From Tritrichomonas musculus (taxonomy: Eukaryota > Parabasalia > Tritrichomonadida > Tritrichomonadidae), in NCBI GenBank assembly GCA_039105265.1, contig JAPFFF010000004.1, positions 5,809,501-5,873,500 of the forward strand: a stretch of 64,000 bases of DNA, in the 5' to 3' direction. Position 1 is the stretch's first letter. The number at the start of each line of letters is the position of its first letter. Below, piece by piece: positions 1-10,013 of this stretch. The notes beneath the pieces were generated by a model. It saw only the letters and a list, made by a program, of their open reading frames with translations, was not told the DNA's origin and did not search any database. The position numbers and the translations under genes were made by a program.

Positions 1-165
1 TGAACTATCAGCAACAATTGTTATACGATAATTTTTTTTATTATGCTCAAAAACTTTGGGAATTGTAATTGAGCCTGAAGCTTCTGGTGATCTTGTAATT
101 ATGGCGGTAAAATTACTTTCTATTAAGTATACTTTTATTCCTTTCTTAATTTCATAAATTTCCAT
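1..165 (-). CDS. BspA-like leucine-rich repeat protein, N-terminal end (partial)
   Basis: An ATG at 165 opens 55 codons that run off the left edge without a stop. The peptide begins MEIYEIKKGIKVYL and carries ASGSITIPKVFEHNKKNYRI. This resembles the N-terminal cap of trichomonad BspA-like surface proteins, where a short strand-rich lead is followed by a SITIP-type element before the leucine-rich repeats. Family members are thought to act at the cell surface in adhesion. Only the cap is in the window, so the family call rests on this element and on likeness to the two decayed BspA-like genes at 45725-46855 and 58225-59194. Confidence 0.55.
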   Translation of the reverse strand, partial: MEIYEIKKGIKVYLIESNFTAIITRSPEASGSITIPKVFEHNKKNYRITIVADSS

Positions 166-1740
166 CTGAGATTATGGCTGGAATAGAGAAAATATGAGAA
201 GTGCGAGAACCTAAATAACGTATTTTTATATAATTTAGTATGTTCATTATCTTTGTATCTTATCAAGAATACTTTAATATTATTTTCATTTTAATATTAA
301 TAAACTTCTTAGTATTCCATTTATTGGTATAAAATGAAATAGATTAATTATTCATCAAAATACTGATCATTTAAAAAAACTGAAATATGTTGTGTTACCT
401 CGATATCTGATAAATATATTAATATTATTTTTATATTTATATGATTTATTTAATATATTATATAATATATATTGGTTATAAAGAAAAATAACTTTTTTAA
501 ATAATAATATTTGCATTTTATAAAATATTTGTTTTATTTGAGCTTATTTTGAGGGATAGATTGAATTTCTAGGGGATAACTATTATTATATATTTATATA
601 TATAAATATATTATATCATATTAAAATATAAAAAAATATCACTCGACAGGCGTAGCTCTATTTTAACTTTTATAAAACTTATTTTTTTTCTGGGGAAAAC
701 GTTATTTTTAAATTTTTGATAATTTTCGGTTCACTTTTTGATAATCTTCGAATGACTTTTTGATAACTTTTGGTTTATTTTTTGTTTATTTTCGGTTCAC
801 TTTTTGTTAATTTTCGGTTCACTTTTTGATAATTTTCGGTTCACTTTTTGTAAACTTTTGATCGACTTTTTGATAATTTATGATTTATTTTTTGTTTATT
901 TTCGGTTCACTTTTTGATAATTTTCGGTTCACTTTTTGATAATTTTCGATTGACTTTTTAAGAAGTATCAACTTTTTAGGTAATTCAATTTTTTTTATGT
1001 TTTGTTTCTTTATTTTATTTATTTTAAAGTAATTTATGCGAAATTTCAAGAAACAAAAGACATATAACACTTCCTAAATACTTATTCAAGTATATTCTAT
1101 AAATATGAAGAGAAAATTTAATATGATTTTTCCATTAAAGAAGTTTTCATCAAAATTTATTGAAAAAAATTATAATCTACTTAAGTAAAGTATTTACCAT
1201 AAGTTAATCACTTTTTTATCTAAAAGAAAGTATATTTCTCAATATTAATTGAAGATTTTTTTTGATTATTTTGATATATTACCCAAATAAACTTTATATT
1301 TACATAAAATAATCTGTATTTATAATCATTTTCATTCTTTTTTCTTATTCCTATTTGATCAACGAGATAATAATTATATCTTAATTAATGTAAAATAATA
1401 TAAAGAACATTTAATACACTGATATTAGATTTAAAATAACTTGTATTTATGTTAAAAAGTCAGTTTCAGTTATCTATTTGATCCAAATATATTGTCCTTA
1501 TTATTTCCATATTCAATAGTTTACAATTAAAAACTACAATGTTTATAAAACTACACCTGTTGAATAAATAATTTTAATTTTATGTTTTTTATATTCTATA
1601 TAGAGCAAATAATATAATATTAAAAAATAAAAGATATTGGAGACTTTTTATAGTTCCCGCACTTCTAAAATATGAAAAAAAAAAAATTCTTCTTGAAAAT
1701 TAATCGTTTTTTTCAATGCAAGTAAAGAAATTTTTAAATA
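166..1740. other. Intergenic, AT-rich, with a minisatellite
   Basis: This divergent intergenic stretch separates the BspA-like fragment from the WD-like gene. It is very AT-rich with TA-rich runs near 420-480 and 580-620. The only clear structure is the 22-bp minisatellite at 716-962. I see no coding frame that I would support and no clear initiator close to the ATG at 1741. Confidence 0.6.
716..962. repeat. Minisatellite of about 22-bp units (about 11 copies)
   Basis: The unit is close to CACTTTTTGATAATTTTCGGTT. Copies vary by single substitutions and small length changes (20-22 bp), so the array is old or lightly homogenised. The core word CACTTTTTGA also recurs in the ends of unrelated transposons elsewhere in the window (see findings). 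Confidence 0.8.
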
Positions 1741-3684
1741 ATGAATTCAAAAAAAGTTCGTGATTATTATATGTATCTTCACAATGATGAACTTCTTTAC
1801 GATTCTCTCCCCCAACCATATCGCTTTATAAATAAAATTTTACTTCGCTGCATTGAAGATGCTATTGACCTCGCAGAAGGAGGAGGAAAAGCGGAATCAT
1901 TATATTCAATCGTTTCTCACAATTTAAGATTGACAAAAGTTGGTAAAATTCCCACTTTTACAATGTCGGATTTTTTTTTATCAACAGTTATCGCTAATCA
2001 TGAGATTACTTTATATAGCTTACTAGGTGAAACCCAGAATATAGTTTGCGGAACTTCTCAAGGTCTTGTTGTTGTTTGTGATCCTATTTCAAAATCAATT
2101 CTATATTCAGTGAGCGTTACTACACTTTCTAAATTTGCGCAGCCGAAACCAGTTTCACGATTGAATTGCTTTCAGACAGATTATAATAACATTATTATCA
2201 CTTTTGCAACAGAAGATGCTGCTTTTCTGCTTTTCCTTTCGTCTGCATTTGCTTTACGAAGTTCTGTTGAATTAGATATTTCACAATTTAATTACGAATC
2301 ACTTGAAATTAAAAATTCAAGTGAGCCATATCTTGTTCTTACGGATGGAACAGGTAGAACCTTAATATACAATTGCCACACGCCTAATGATTTTGCAGCG
2401 ACTGACAATTTATCAAATTCAACAAAATCAACGCAATCAAAACCATTTCAACTGGAGTCCATATTTGAAATCGAAAAATGTCCAATTTCTACTGGCCCTG
2501 TTTCTTCTGAAGCTCAACTAGCAACCAAAACAGAAGATGTTGGAAACAAGAAGAAAACAGTCAAAAAGAAGGCTCCACCAGCCCCAAAAGGAAGAGCTCG
2601 TGCAAAATCTCCAGGAACTCAAACAATTGAAAATGCGCTACCTTCTGAAGCAACGCAATACCAAGCCACTGTTTATATTTTCGATTCATTCGCTATTTTT
2701 AAATTTGGTACTTTCCCACTTCTACTTCTGTATAAATTAACCTCTCCTGCCCAAATGATTTGTGAATTTCCAATTCCATCACCTGTTACTGCAGCTCTTG
2801 AAGTTCAAGAAGGAAATCATTTAATTTTAGGCTTTGAAAATGGATCTTTCTGTTTTTTGAATGTCCAAAGAAAAACGCTTCACGATCACTTTTTCCCAAA
2901 GCAAGGAGCAATTAAATCTCTTCACCATCAAGATGATATTTTAGTCACATTTTCCGAAACGAAAATGATAAATGTATATAAACTTGATTCTAAATTCAAG
3001 GTTATCGAAACTTTGCTCACTTGCAGTGATGACGATATTCTTCAAACTTATTTCTCATTTGACAGTCTCATAACTTATAATCAAAAATCATCAGATATTA
3101 GTATTGTTCAAGCTCTCACAAAAACAATAAATTGGGAAGAAAGGGAAATCAAACTATTCCCTAATTGCTCAATTATCAAAGCTATTGATGGACATTATTC
3201 AGGAACAATTTTGACACCAACAAATATCGAGCTTGCTAATGTTATAATGAATAAAGATTGGGGCGTTTTTATTTATAATGACCCAGTTGAATACAGATTA
3301 GCAACACCAAATAGAGGACCTTCTCCTACTCATGGAAAAAGAGGAGTTAAGCCAACTATTACTAAACCTGTTGTTGGAAGCGCAAAGAAAGGAAAAGTTA
3401 ATGCTAGAGTAACCAAAAAAGTAGTTGAAGAAGTCAAAGAAGTTGAACAAGAGGCAACTGTTGTAATCAAAAGGCAAATAATTGGAGTGATAGATTTTAA
3501 ATCAACTAAAGAGTTCTTTGATAAAACTTATGAAAGAATTGAACAAGAGAAAACGAAAAGAAGGTTAATGATTGCTAATAAAGCAAATCTTATTGTTGAA
3601 GAAGAAGAAGAAAAAGGTGAAGAAGAAGAAATTCTTAAAGAACCAGACTTAGATAATAATGATGTAGAAAACAATGATATGTAA
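1741..3684 (+). CDS. WD/beta-propeller-like protein, possibly axonemal (WDR93-like)
   Basis: A 647-residue frame with ATG start. The N-terminus has LPQPYRFINKILLRCIEDA, a helical lead I associate with WDR93-type flagellar proteins. Residues about 70-500 are rich in short beta-strand stretches such as IVCGTSQGLVVVCDP and HLILGFENGSFCFL, as expected of propeller blades, but canonical WD dipeptides are scarce. A Lys/Pro/Ala linker (about residues 265-295) and a charged C-terminal tail (from about 535, ending in Glu runs) surround or interrupt the propeller. No signal peptide or membrane segment is seen, so it is likely cytosolic or cytoskeletal. The flagellar role is an inference from weak similarity. 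Confidence 0.45.
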   Translation: MNSKKVRDYYMYLHNDELLYDSLPQPYRFINKILLRCIEDAIDLAEGGGKAESLYSIVSHNLRLTKVGKIPTFTMSDFFLSTVIANHEITLYSLLGETQNIVCGTSQGLVVVCDPISKSILYSVSVTTLSKFAQPKPVSRLNCFQTDYNNIIITFATEDAAFLLFLSSAFALRSSVELDISQFNYESLEIKNSSEPYLVLTDGTGRTLIYNCHTPNDFAATDNLSNSTKSTQSKPFQLESIFEIEKCPISTGPVSSEAQLATKTEDVGNKKKTVKKKAPPAPKGRARAKSPGTQTIENALPSEATQYQATVYIFDSFAIFKFGTFPLLLLYKLTSPAQMICEFPIPSPVTAALEVQEGNHLILGFENGSFCFLNVQRKTLHDHFFPKQGAIKSLHHQDDILVTFSETKMINVYKLDSKFKVIETLLTCSDDDILQTYFSFDSLITYNQKSSDISIVQALTKTINWEEREIKLFPNCSIIKAIDGHYSGTILTPTNIELANVIMNKDWGVFIYNDPVEYRLATPNRGPSPTHGKRGVKPTITKPVVGSAKKGKVNARVTKKVVEEVKEVEQEATVVIKRQIIGVIDFKSTKEFFDKTYERIEQEKTKRRLMIANKANLIVEEEEEKGEEEEILKEPDLDNNDVENNDM

Positions 3685-4045
3685 TTGTCTTATTTATTTT
3701 ATTATAAATTGTAATTTATTCATGAGAATCTTTTCTTATTTTTTCATATATATATTTCTTTTTTTCATGCTTAATTGCTTACCAAAAATAATATATATTA
3801 TTTGTTTAAACATTAAAAGTTTGATATTTATTGGTTTGATAGATTAGATAAAAATAAGCATCATGATTGAATACAAAAATAAGTATAGAATTATTATCTA
3901 ATAAATGCCAGAATATAGATCATATGGTATTCAATGAGAAAAAAGTTAGTACTATATTTTATTCAAATAAAGCATAATAGCCTATTCGTTAATATAACAA
4001 ATATATATTATATTAGTCCATAGATCATAATATAATTATTAACAT
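3685..4045. other. Convergent intergenic spacer
   Basis: This is the 3' to 3' spacer between the WD-like gene and the phosphatase gene. It is AT-rich with several TAAA words that could serve as trichomonad-type polyadenylation signals. I see nothing else. Confidence 0.5.
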
Positions 4046-4720
4046 CTATTGTAGTTTTTTTATGATTTCACGTACATCAGAAGATGTCTCTATTTTCATG
4101 AGGATTGGCATAACATAATCTATCAATTCTCTATCTTCTTTATCTCCTTCAAAACTAGAGACAAGAATCCCATTTGGAATATGAAAATTAAAGGAATCTC
4201 TTGAGTTGTCTACAATTAAAATTGAATCAAGAGGACGGTTTAATCGGTCTAAATCTTTTATGAAATAAGATCCACAATAAAAGCAGTCTTCGCGGTAGAA
4301 ACGGTGTGAATATGGAACCCATGGCGCAATTTGATTAATAACAAGATCAGCATAGCCTCTCAAAGAAGCAGTAAATATGACAACTTCGAACTTTTTTTGA
4401 GCATAATTTAAAAATTCATCTAAACCTGGCCTTTTAAAAACTCGACTAACAAAAACAATATTTTTATATTTATATTCAATATAAAAATCATAGTCATCTA
4501 CATGACTAAGCGTTGAATAAATAAGAGTTTCATCTAAATCAAGCACAAGCGTTTTTCTTAAGCTTGAATCTGTTGAACTGCATCTGGGAATTGGACCAAG
4601 ATCTACGTAATAATTATCTGAATTAAAGAAGGTTGGGCAGCAAAAAAAAACTTTTTGTATTATTGATTTAATACTCCATCGGCTATTCGAACGAGCATCT
4701 TTTTCCTCTTCATTGATCAT
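4046..4720 (-). CDS. NLI-interacting-factor (SCP/FCP1-type) protein phosphatase
   Basis: A 224-residue HAD-superfamily phosphatase of the small CTD phosphatase type. The catalytic motif DLDETLIYS lies at residues 61-69, with D61 as nucleophile and D63 as acid/base, and the TASLRGYAD stretch follows in the usual place. The C-terminal SILIVDNSRDSFNFHIPNGI matches the family's distal Asp motif. In other eukaryotes these enzymes remove phosphate from Ser/Thr of RNA polymerase II tails or SMAD-like and membrane substrates; the substrate here is unknown. A short N-terminus with FFCC (residues 25-28) could be lipidated. Length is normal for the catalytic core. An initiator-like TCATT lies 22 bases upstream of the ATG. 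Confidence 0.85.
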   Translation of the reverse strand: MINEEEKDARSNSRWSIKSIIQKVFFCCPTFFNSDNYYVDLGPIPRCSSTDSSLRKTLVLDLDETLIYSTLSHVDDYDFYIEYKYKNIVFVSRVFKRPGLDEFLNYAQKKFEVVIFTASLRGYADLVINQIAPWVPYSHRFYREDCFYCGSYFIKDLDRLNRPLDSILIVDNSRDSFNFHIPNGILVSSFEGDKEDRELIDYVMPILMKIETSSDVREIIKKLQ

Positions 4721-4739
4721 TTGATTTATCGATTTTTTG

Positions 4740-4744
4740 AATGA
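4740..4744 (-). promoter_or_regulatory. Initiator-like TCATT
   Basis: Read on the minus strand, TCATT fits the trichomonad initiator consensus TCA+1(C/T)(A/T), which would give a 22-base leader for the phosphatase gene. The consensus comes from Trichomonas vaginalis; use here is inferred. Confidence 0.4.
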
Positions 4745-5172
4745 GGTATTGAATTTAATTCAAAAATATTGAATATATAAAAATTATGTGTAAAATTAAA
4801 TTCAAAAAAAAAAAAAATTACAACTCTCTCTAAAATTACATTTAAAAATGTTGGCTATCTTTATAAAAAGGCATTTAAAAATTGCTCATATACCGCATTC
4901 ATTTATGCTTACTAGAAAACCAGTAGAAATAAAAATTGATGAGTGATATATTAATTTAATCATTAATGATTAGAAAGAAACGGCCATGAATAATATTATA
5001 TATATTATTAAAACGTCCTCATAAGCAACTGAAATTCGCTTTGATAGTATAAGATAATAACTGTAAGCTAATTATTTCAAATTTAGGCTCAAATTGATTT
5101 TAAAGTAGAAATAATTTGATTAATATTTGGGCGAAACATGTGAAATAAAATAATGATTATTAATAAGCATTG
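4745..5172. other. Intergenic spacer
   Basis: Spacer between the EF-hand gene (its 3' end) and the phosphatase promoter; both genes run on the minus strand. AT-rich, with a poly-A tract at about 4806-4816. No gene seen. Confidence 0.5.
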
Positions 5173-5673
5173 TTAATCATTATTTTCATTTTCGCATAAA
5201 AATTCGGCTAATTTGGTGTAATTAACATTTCCGTCTCTAGATGGAATATAATGATCTATTTCTAACATAAACTCAGATACCTCATCTTTCGTTAATGGAT
5301 CTCCTATTGAAGATAACAAGTATTGGATCTGATTTTTTGATATTGCACCGTTACCATTACGATCAAAAACACTAAATGAATTTTCAATTTTTTTATTTAA
5401 AGGTTGTTCCTTAGTAATATCCTCTAGTTTTTGCTTGAAGTGCGTATAATCAAGATTTTGATTCGAATCATTCGCATAATCTTGCTGGGTATTTTCTTGA
5501 TCTAAAACTTCGGAGCCATAAAGAGCCATAAGCTCCTTTGCTGATATCATATGATTACCATTAACATCTAGTATATTAAAGGCTTCCCTATAACCTAGAT
5601 CAGCTTCATTGAGATATATACTTCCTGCATTTTTGGTATCTTCATCATCTTTTATGCTAGAAGATGATCCCAT
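5173..5673 (-). CDS. EF-hand calcium-binding protein, probably N-myristoylated
   Basis: I start at the ATG at 5673, giving 166 residues beginning MGSSSSIKDDED; an upstream TTG is in frame but unlikely. Gly2 followed by Ser6 fits the N-myristoylation pattern MGxxxS/T, so membrane anchoring is likely. EF1 is canonical (DVNGNHMISAKE, about residues 35-46). The second hand is vestigial. EF3 (DRNGNGAISKNQ) has Gln instead of the usual Glu at loop position 12. EF4 is stretched and imperfect (around SRDGNVNYTKL). The shape is that of calcineurin-B/calmodulin-like sensors, probably with one strong calcium site. The partner is not visible from the sequence. Confidence 0.8.
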   Translation of the reverse strand: MGSSSSIKDDEDTKNAGSIYLNEADLGYREAFNILDVNGNHMISAKELMALYGSEVLDQENTQQDYANDSNQNLDYTHFKQKLEDITKEQPLNKKIENSFSVFDRNGNGAISKNQIQYLLSSIGDPLTKDEVSEFMLEIDHYIPSRDGNVNYTKLAEFLCENENND

Positions 5674-6338
5674 TCCCAAGTAAAATATTTTATTTGAACG
5701 TTATGGTCAATATTGGCCATTAAAAACATAAAAAAAAAAAAAAAAAAAGAATTCTTCACAATTTCAGCTGAACTAGTGAAAAAAGAGTTTAGATAATAAA
5801 TATCAAATGTGTTGCTTATTGCAGATATCTCCGTATAAATAAATCATTCCATTGATATCATAACTATTCCAGTCATATTTGAAGTAGAATCAAGCTTTTT
5901 TGATCAACTCTTCAGTAAGAACAAGAAATACGCCTCTTTGTTTTACATGCAACTTAAACTAAGTTTTTTAATTTGTCCCTTCTTATCGTCCTCTCAAATT
6001 TGAATAAAGCTAAATATTTTTTTTTAAGTTATTAAGGCATGAATACCTTCATTCATTTCAGGTCGAGGCTCCCGCTATTACCTTAACCAATTGGGCTTAG
6101 CCCTCAAAGGCTCCCAAAGCTATTTAAAAGGTATTTTTCCTGAATAAAAAACTTTTTTATATTATTTTTTTTTTATTTTCATCTTCTCAAAATTGAAAGA
6201 TATGGTATTTTAAAAAAAATAATTTGTCCCTACTTATCGTCCTACTTTCTGAAGACTCATAGAAAATTTGAATTAAAAACTCTCAATTTTTTTGTGAATA
6301 AGGTAATAATTAAAAAACTTAGTTTATAGATCCTTCAT
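5674..6338. other. Intergenic with inverted repeat and tRNA-like tract
   Basis: Holds a poly-A tract at about 5731-5748. AAACTAAGTTTTTTAATT begins near 5956 and its inverse lies near 6310-6328, enclosing about 375 bp. The word AATTTGTCCCT(T/A)CTTATCGTCCT occurs twice in the same direction near 5970 and 6223. This looks like a degraded foldback element, but I could not find a target duplication. Confidence 0.45.
6058..6130 (-). repeat. tRNA-like tract (possible SINE or tRNA relic)
   Basis: On the minus strand the tract reads CTAAGCCCAATTGGTTAAGG, close to a tRNA D-arm/box A, followed within about 15 bases by GAGCCTCGACCTG, only loosely like box B. The spacing is too short for a functional tRNA and there is no acceptor stem. 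It may be a tRNA-derived SINE head or chance. Confidence 0.25.
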
Positions 6339-7379
6339 TTCCATGCATTCCATTGCATATCACTCCACATAAAACAGGTTTTGCATTAGAAAATAATGGA
6401 ATACAAGTTATCAGAATTTACATAGATAGTGATCCAATTTATAATGATGAAAACGAATCGACTTTTATAATTTATGATGTAATGATGATTTCAAAAGGAT
6501 TTGAAGGAGCTTATTTTACTTATTCAAATAATTCATCTAGATTTTTTTTTTTTTTTTTTTTTAGCATTTTGTTATATATTTTAAAACTGGCCTGTAGCAG
6601 ATTCCTTACAACATTACAGTTAGAGTAGATTCACTTGAATATTCTTTCACTGCAGCAGACATTAAGAAAACTTGAATCATCTTGCTGCAGTGAAAGAATA
6701 TCAAAAATAGAGAAAATGCACAATTGCTACATTCAAAAATTGTTAACAATAGAAAACCTCCATAAACTGATTGATAGCGAGCAATATGGAGCCTCTCTAT
6801 ATAATGCAATTTACTTCTGGGATTCTGCTATTTTGGTTCCAGATTTGTCAAGAAATTCCAGATTTTTCTTACTTCAGACTGCTTTTTTAAACATTCTGAA
6901 GTTTTATACTCTTCAAGATCTCATTAACAGAAAATTCAACTTGGGCAACAGTGACAACAATCGCTGTATGCTTTGTTCAAAAAATTTTATGATCAGATGC
7001 TTAAATTCTGCCATTGCAGCAATCTATTGTCTAATAACTTTCCCAAATATCGGACTTGATCGACTTGAAAATCAAGATGATGAAATCATTGATCTCACTG
7101 ATATTAATTGATTACATCCTCAAATGATTGAGAAATTATAAAAATAATATTCATAATAAAAATCAAATTTATGAGATATCTAATCTGTATTGATTATTTA
7201 CATTTGGTGAAATCAATTTCACATAACTTTTATACAGAGTCATCGCAATGGAAAACAAGAATCACATGCTCAGAAGAAGTACCTATGAAGAATTGATTGC
7301 AAGAAACATTAATAAGCCGTCAATAATTCAAAGAATTAAGTACAATCTGATAGAAGTGTTTGAAAAACTGGGCTTATAA
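6339..7379 (+). pseudogene. Decayed gene, perhaps gamma-tubulin-complex-component-like
   Basis: Three coding-like pieces in the same direction: 6353-6628, 6635-7111 and a 43-codon piece at 7248-7379. The first contains FIIYDVMMISKGFEGAYF, which resembles the N-terminal D-L-x-V-L-x-G-I-x-G-x-Y motif of gamma-tubulin complex proteins. The second is helical with Leu-rich heptad-like spacing. The first piece has no ATG and ends in a long T-run (about 6541-6562) where frame slippage would be expected. The complex nucleates microtubules at basal bodies, but this copy is far too short (families run 600-900 residues) and broken. Family assignment is tentative. Confidence 0.3.
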
Positions 7380-7825
7380 AGAGAGAATTCCTGTAATGGC
7401 CAATATAACCAGTACAAATTGTAAATTGCGACTTTTTATTATCACTGGAGCATGTCAATCTTTTGCCAAAAAAAGAATTTAGTAATTGGCTAAGTTATTA
7501 ATTTATCATTTAGTAAATCATCATTGGCGATTTAAAAGGCATGTCAATTCAAAAAAATTTTTTATGAGAATGAAAAGAGGCTAGATCCAGCATTTATATT
7601 TGATTTGATGAATGAGGTTGTATAAAAAATATTTTGATTGCATTGGCATTTCTAAAGTCAAATAATTTTTCTGTTTAATAAGAGGGGCAATCATTAAGAA
7701 TGAGAACTATAGATTTTGCATAATTATACTCCAATCTTCGATTATTAACTTCAGGAAATAATCTTGTTTTCGATCCATACATCAAATTTTTTACTATTAA
7801 TACAACCTTTTTTTTTTTTTTTTTA
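7380..7825. other. Intergenic, decayed sequence
   Basis: AT-rich with a T-run at about 7808-7824. I see no supported gene, tRNA or repeat. Confidence 0.4.
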
Positions 7826-8051
7826 TGCTCAATTTCCAATTTGTACCAAAGTGATGTTCAGAATGCCAGCTTCTTTTGTTTTTTTTCCCCACTACAATTA
7901 AAGGTTTCATAAAAGTGCCCTTGCCCCAAATATAGGATTATGAATGTACTGTGATCTTCTTTTCAAAGGGGAAACACAACTTATGCATATTACCTTTAGG
8001 AACAACAACTAATTCCGTCTTTTTGGCTTCAACGTATTCGTCTTGTTCTTC
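7826..8051 (-). pseudogene. Short decayed coding fragment
   Basis: On the minus strand a frame begins right after a stop with EEEQDEYVEAKKTELVVVPK and keeps protein-like composition to about GNMHKLCFPFEKK, then passes one in-frame stop and continues with WGKGTFMKPLIVVGKK. Base composition is richer in G+C than its surroundings. I do not recognise the family. It is probably a piece of a host gene left after deletion or transposon activity. Confidence 0.3.
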
Positions 8052-8367
8052 TTCTTAAGCATTATAAACAAATAGACTTGGAATATTATATACTAATTGT
8101 CTATGCTGCTAGAGTTACAATAATATCTGTTAATATTAATTATGTTTATTTTAATTGTAAAATCATAAAAGTTCATATTTTTTTTCGGATATATTTGAGA
8201 ATAAATTATAATCATAAACTTATCAAAAAGATTTAATAGTATTTTAGAGGTGGTCAACTAGACATGTTCAACATTCAATTTTTAATTGAATTTTAATTCA
8301 ATGGAGATAAAATTATTTCTGATAATTTTTCAATCAAATATTTAACTCAAAATTTGGGGAATAGTAT

Positions 8368-8752
8368 TTTTCTACGCCACTTTTTGAAAACTTTTAAACT
8401 TTTTGAATACTTTTTTATACATTTTTTATTCAATTTTTGCTAAATAATGCATAAATATTTAGTTCAAATGGCTTCCCGATTCATCCAGCAATTCAAGGAG
8501 CCTGATTCGGCTTCGCGCAGCCCTGTGGTGATCACTGGTGCGTATATTCCTGAAAAATTATGTAAAAATAAAAAAAAATTATATCAAAAAAAGCAAATAG
8601 TTATAATTTTAAGAGAAAATTTAAATTTACGATTTTTTTGGTTAATTTTTTTAACAGAGTAAGTTAAATTTCACCTTAAGATGGCGGTTTTTTACTTTCC
8701 ATGAGTAGCTATTCATGGATAGAAAAACCATTCAAAAAGTGGCGTAGAAAAA
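8368..8752. repeat. Nested inverted-repeat segment inside the hAT element
   Basis: TTTTCTACGCCACTTTTTGAA at 8368-8388 is matched by its inverse at 8731-8751. The enclosed segment holds a G+C-richer patch (about 8465-8550) that reads MASRFIQQFKEPDSASRSP in one frame. This may be a MITE that landed in the hAT element, or a captured gene piece. No target duplication is evident. Confidence 0.55.
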
Positions 8753-8891
8753 AACGATTGTCCTCAAAATTTATATTTATAAATATCTTGGTAAATAATT
8801 TTTTATGAATTTTTATAATATGTTATTATATGATATAAATAATAATTTATATATATTCATTATTATAAAAAATTGTATTTAATTTTTTCAT

Positions 8892-9778
8892 ATGAAATAT
8901 ATATTTTATTTATTTTTAAAGGAAGATTTTAAACTTTTTGAAATAATTTTTTATAAATATGAATATTTTCGCTTGGCCACCTGGCACGCATATGATTTTG
9001 GCAGCTTTATCCGCATTAGATCCAAAAAACGACAAAAAGATTATAATAAAAAAATCAGACGATTCGCTAAGTACGGAATGATTTATAAAGTACATGGATT
9101 TAATAATGAATATGAAAGTATATGCCCATTTTGCAAATTAAAACGAAAAAATTATCATTTTAGAAGAAGTTGTCACTATACTCACAAATTTCTTCAGAAA
9201 TTGGGAAAGATAATTATCTAATTTGTATGGTTTATCCAAATATCATAAAATTAAAAACTTTTATTGCAAATTTGAGTAGTATTAATATCCGTGGTTTTGG
9301 AAATGTTATTATTGATCGTATTTATTCAGCATATGAAATTCAAATAGCAATAACAGCATTTTTATTAACAATTGAAGGGCGCAGATATTTTTTGAATAAA
9401 GTCGATCAAAACCAAAAGAAAAATTATTTAAATATTATTCAAAAATATATACTTCAATATAATGAATTTAAATTCAAATTTGATGAGAATATTATTAAAG
9501 ATCAAATAAATTAATATATGGAATTATCAAATTTTGAATTTAATGAATAATTTTTATTTTGGCAAAATAATCGGAATAGTAATGTTAATAATTTAAATTT
9601 TTTAGCAAATATTGCTATTCGAATAATAAATATGGCATGCTCCGAGTTGCCTGTAGAAAGACTATTTTCGCATTTAAAGTATCTTTATGGATCAAAAGAT
9701 TATAATAAGTCGGATGATCTTCTTAATGCTCAATTGGCAATAAGGATGGAAAATATATATTCTGGAGAAAACAAATAA
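8892..9778 (+). pseudogene. hAT transposase remnant
   Basis: Two frames carry coding-like sequence. 8892-9221 ends with a Cys/His-rich part (CPFCKLKRKNYHFRRSCHYTH) that may be zinc-binding. From 9170 the second frame runs to 9778, interrupted by in-frame stops at about 9512 and 9548. Its last part reads ACSELPVERLFSHLKYLYGS then LLNAQLAIRMENIY, a clear hAT C-terminal dimerisation domain (SxxxERxFS). The join between frames near 9200 implies one frameshift. The N-terminal BED finger and most of the catalytic core are missing or unrecognisable. Confidence 0.75.
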
Positions 9779-10013
9779 TTTATTTAGTTTTTTTAAAGAT
9801 AAAAACAAAACAAAAAAATTAAAATTCAATAAAAAATAAAATCTAATTTTCAATACCTTTTTTTTTTTAGTGACCATTCAGTATTTCTCAGAAAAATTCT
9901 GAGAAATATTGAAGATTTTAACATCACCAAAAAAAAAATAAAATCATCACAATAATTGTGATAGCTTTCAAAAAAATTCTGAGAATTGAGCGTTGAACAT
10001 GTCTATGGTCAAC

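Larger units (their letters stand above)
8259..10005 (+). mobile_element. hAT DNA transposon, decayed, with 8-bp target duplication
   Basis: A 1747-bp element. The outermost 22 bases at both ends are inverted repeats beginning TAGACATGTTCAAC and differ at only two positions. It is flanked by a perfect 8-bp direct repeat TGGTCAAC at 8251-8258 and 10006-10013, the hallmark of hAT insertion. It carries a broken hAT transposase (8892-9778) and a nested inverted-repeat segment (8368-8752). Clean ends and duplication suggest a not very old insertion, but the transposase is already disrupted, so it would need help in trans. Confidence 0.88.

Noticed and set aside
885-1070. 61-residue minus-strand frame over the minisatellite
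   Set aside because: It is made mostly of the repeat and AT-rich flank, with no protein-like composition.
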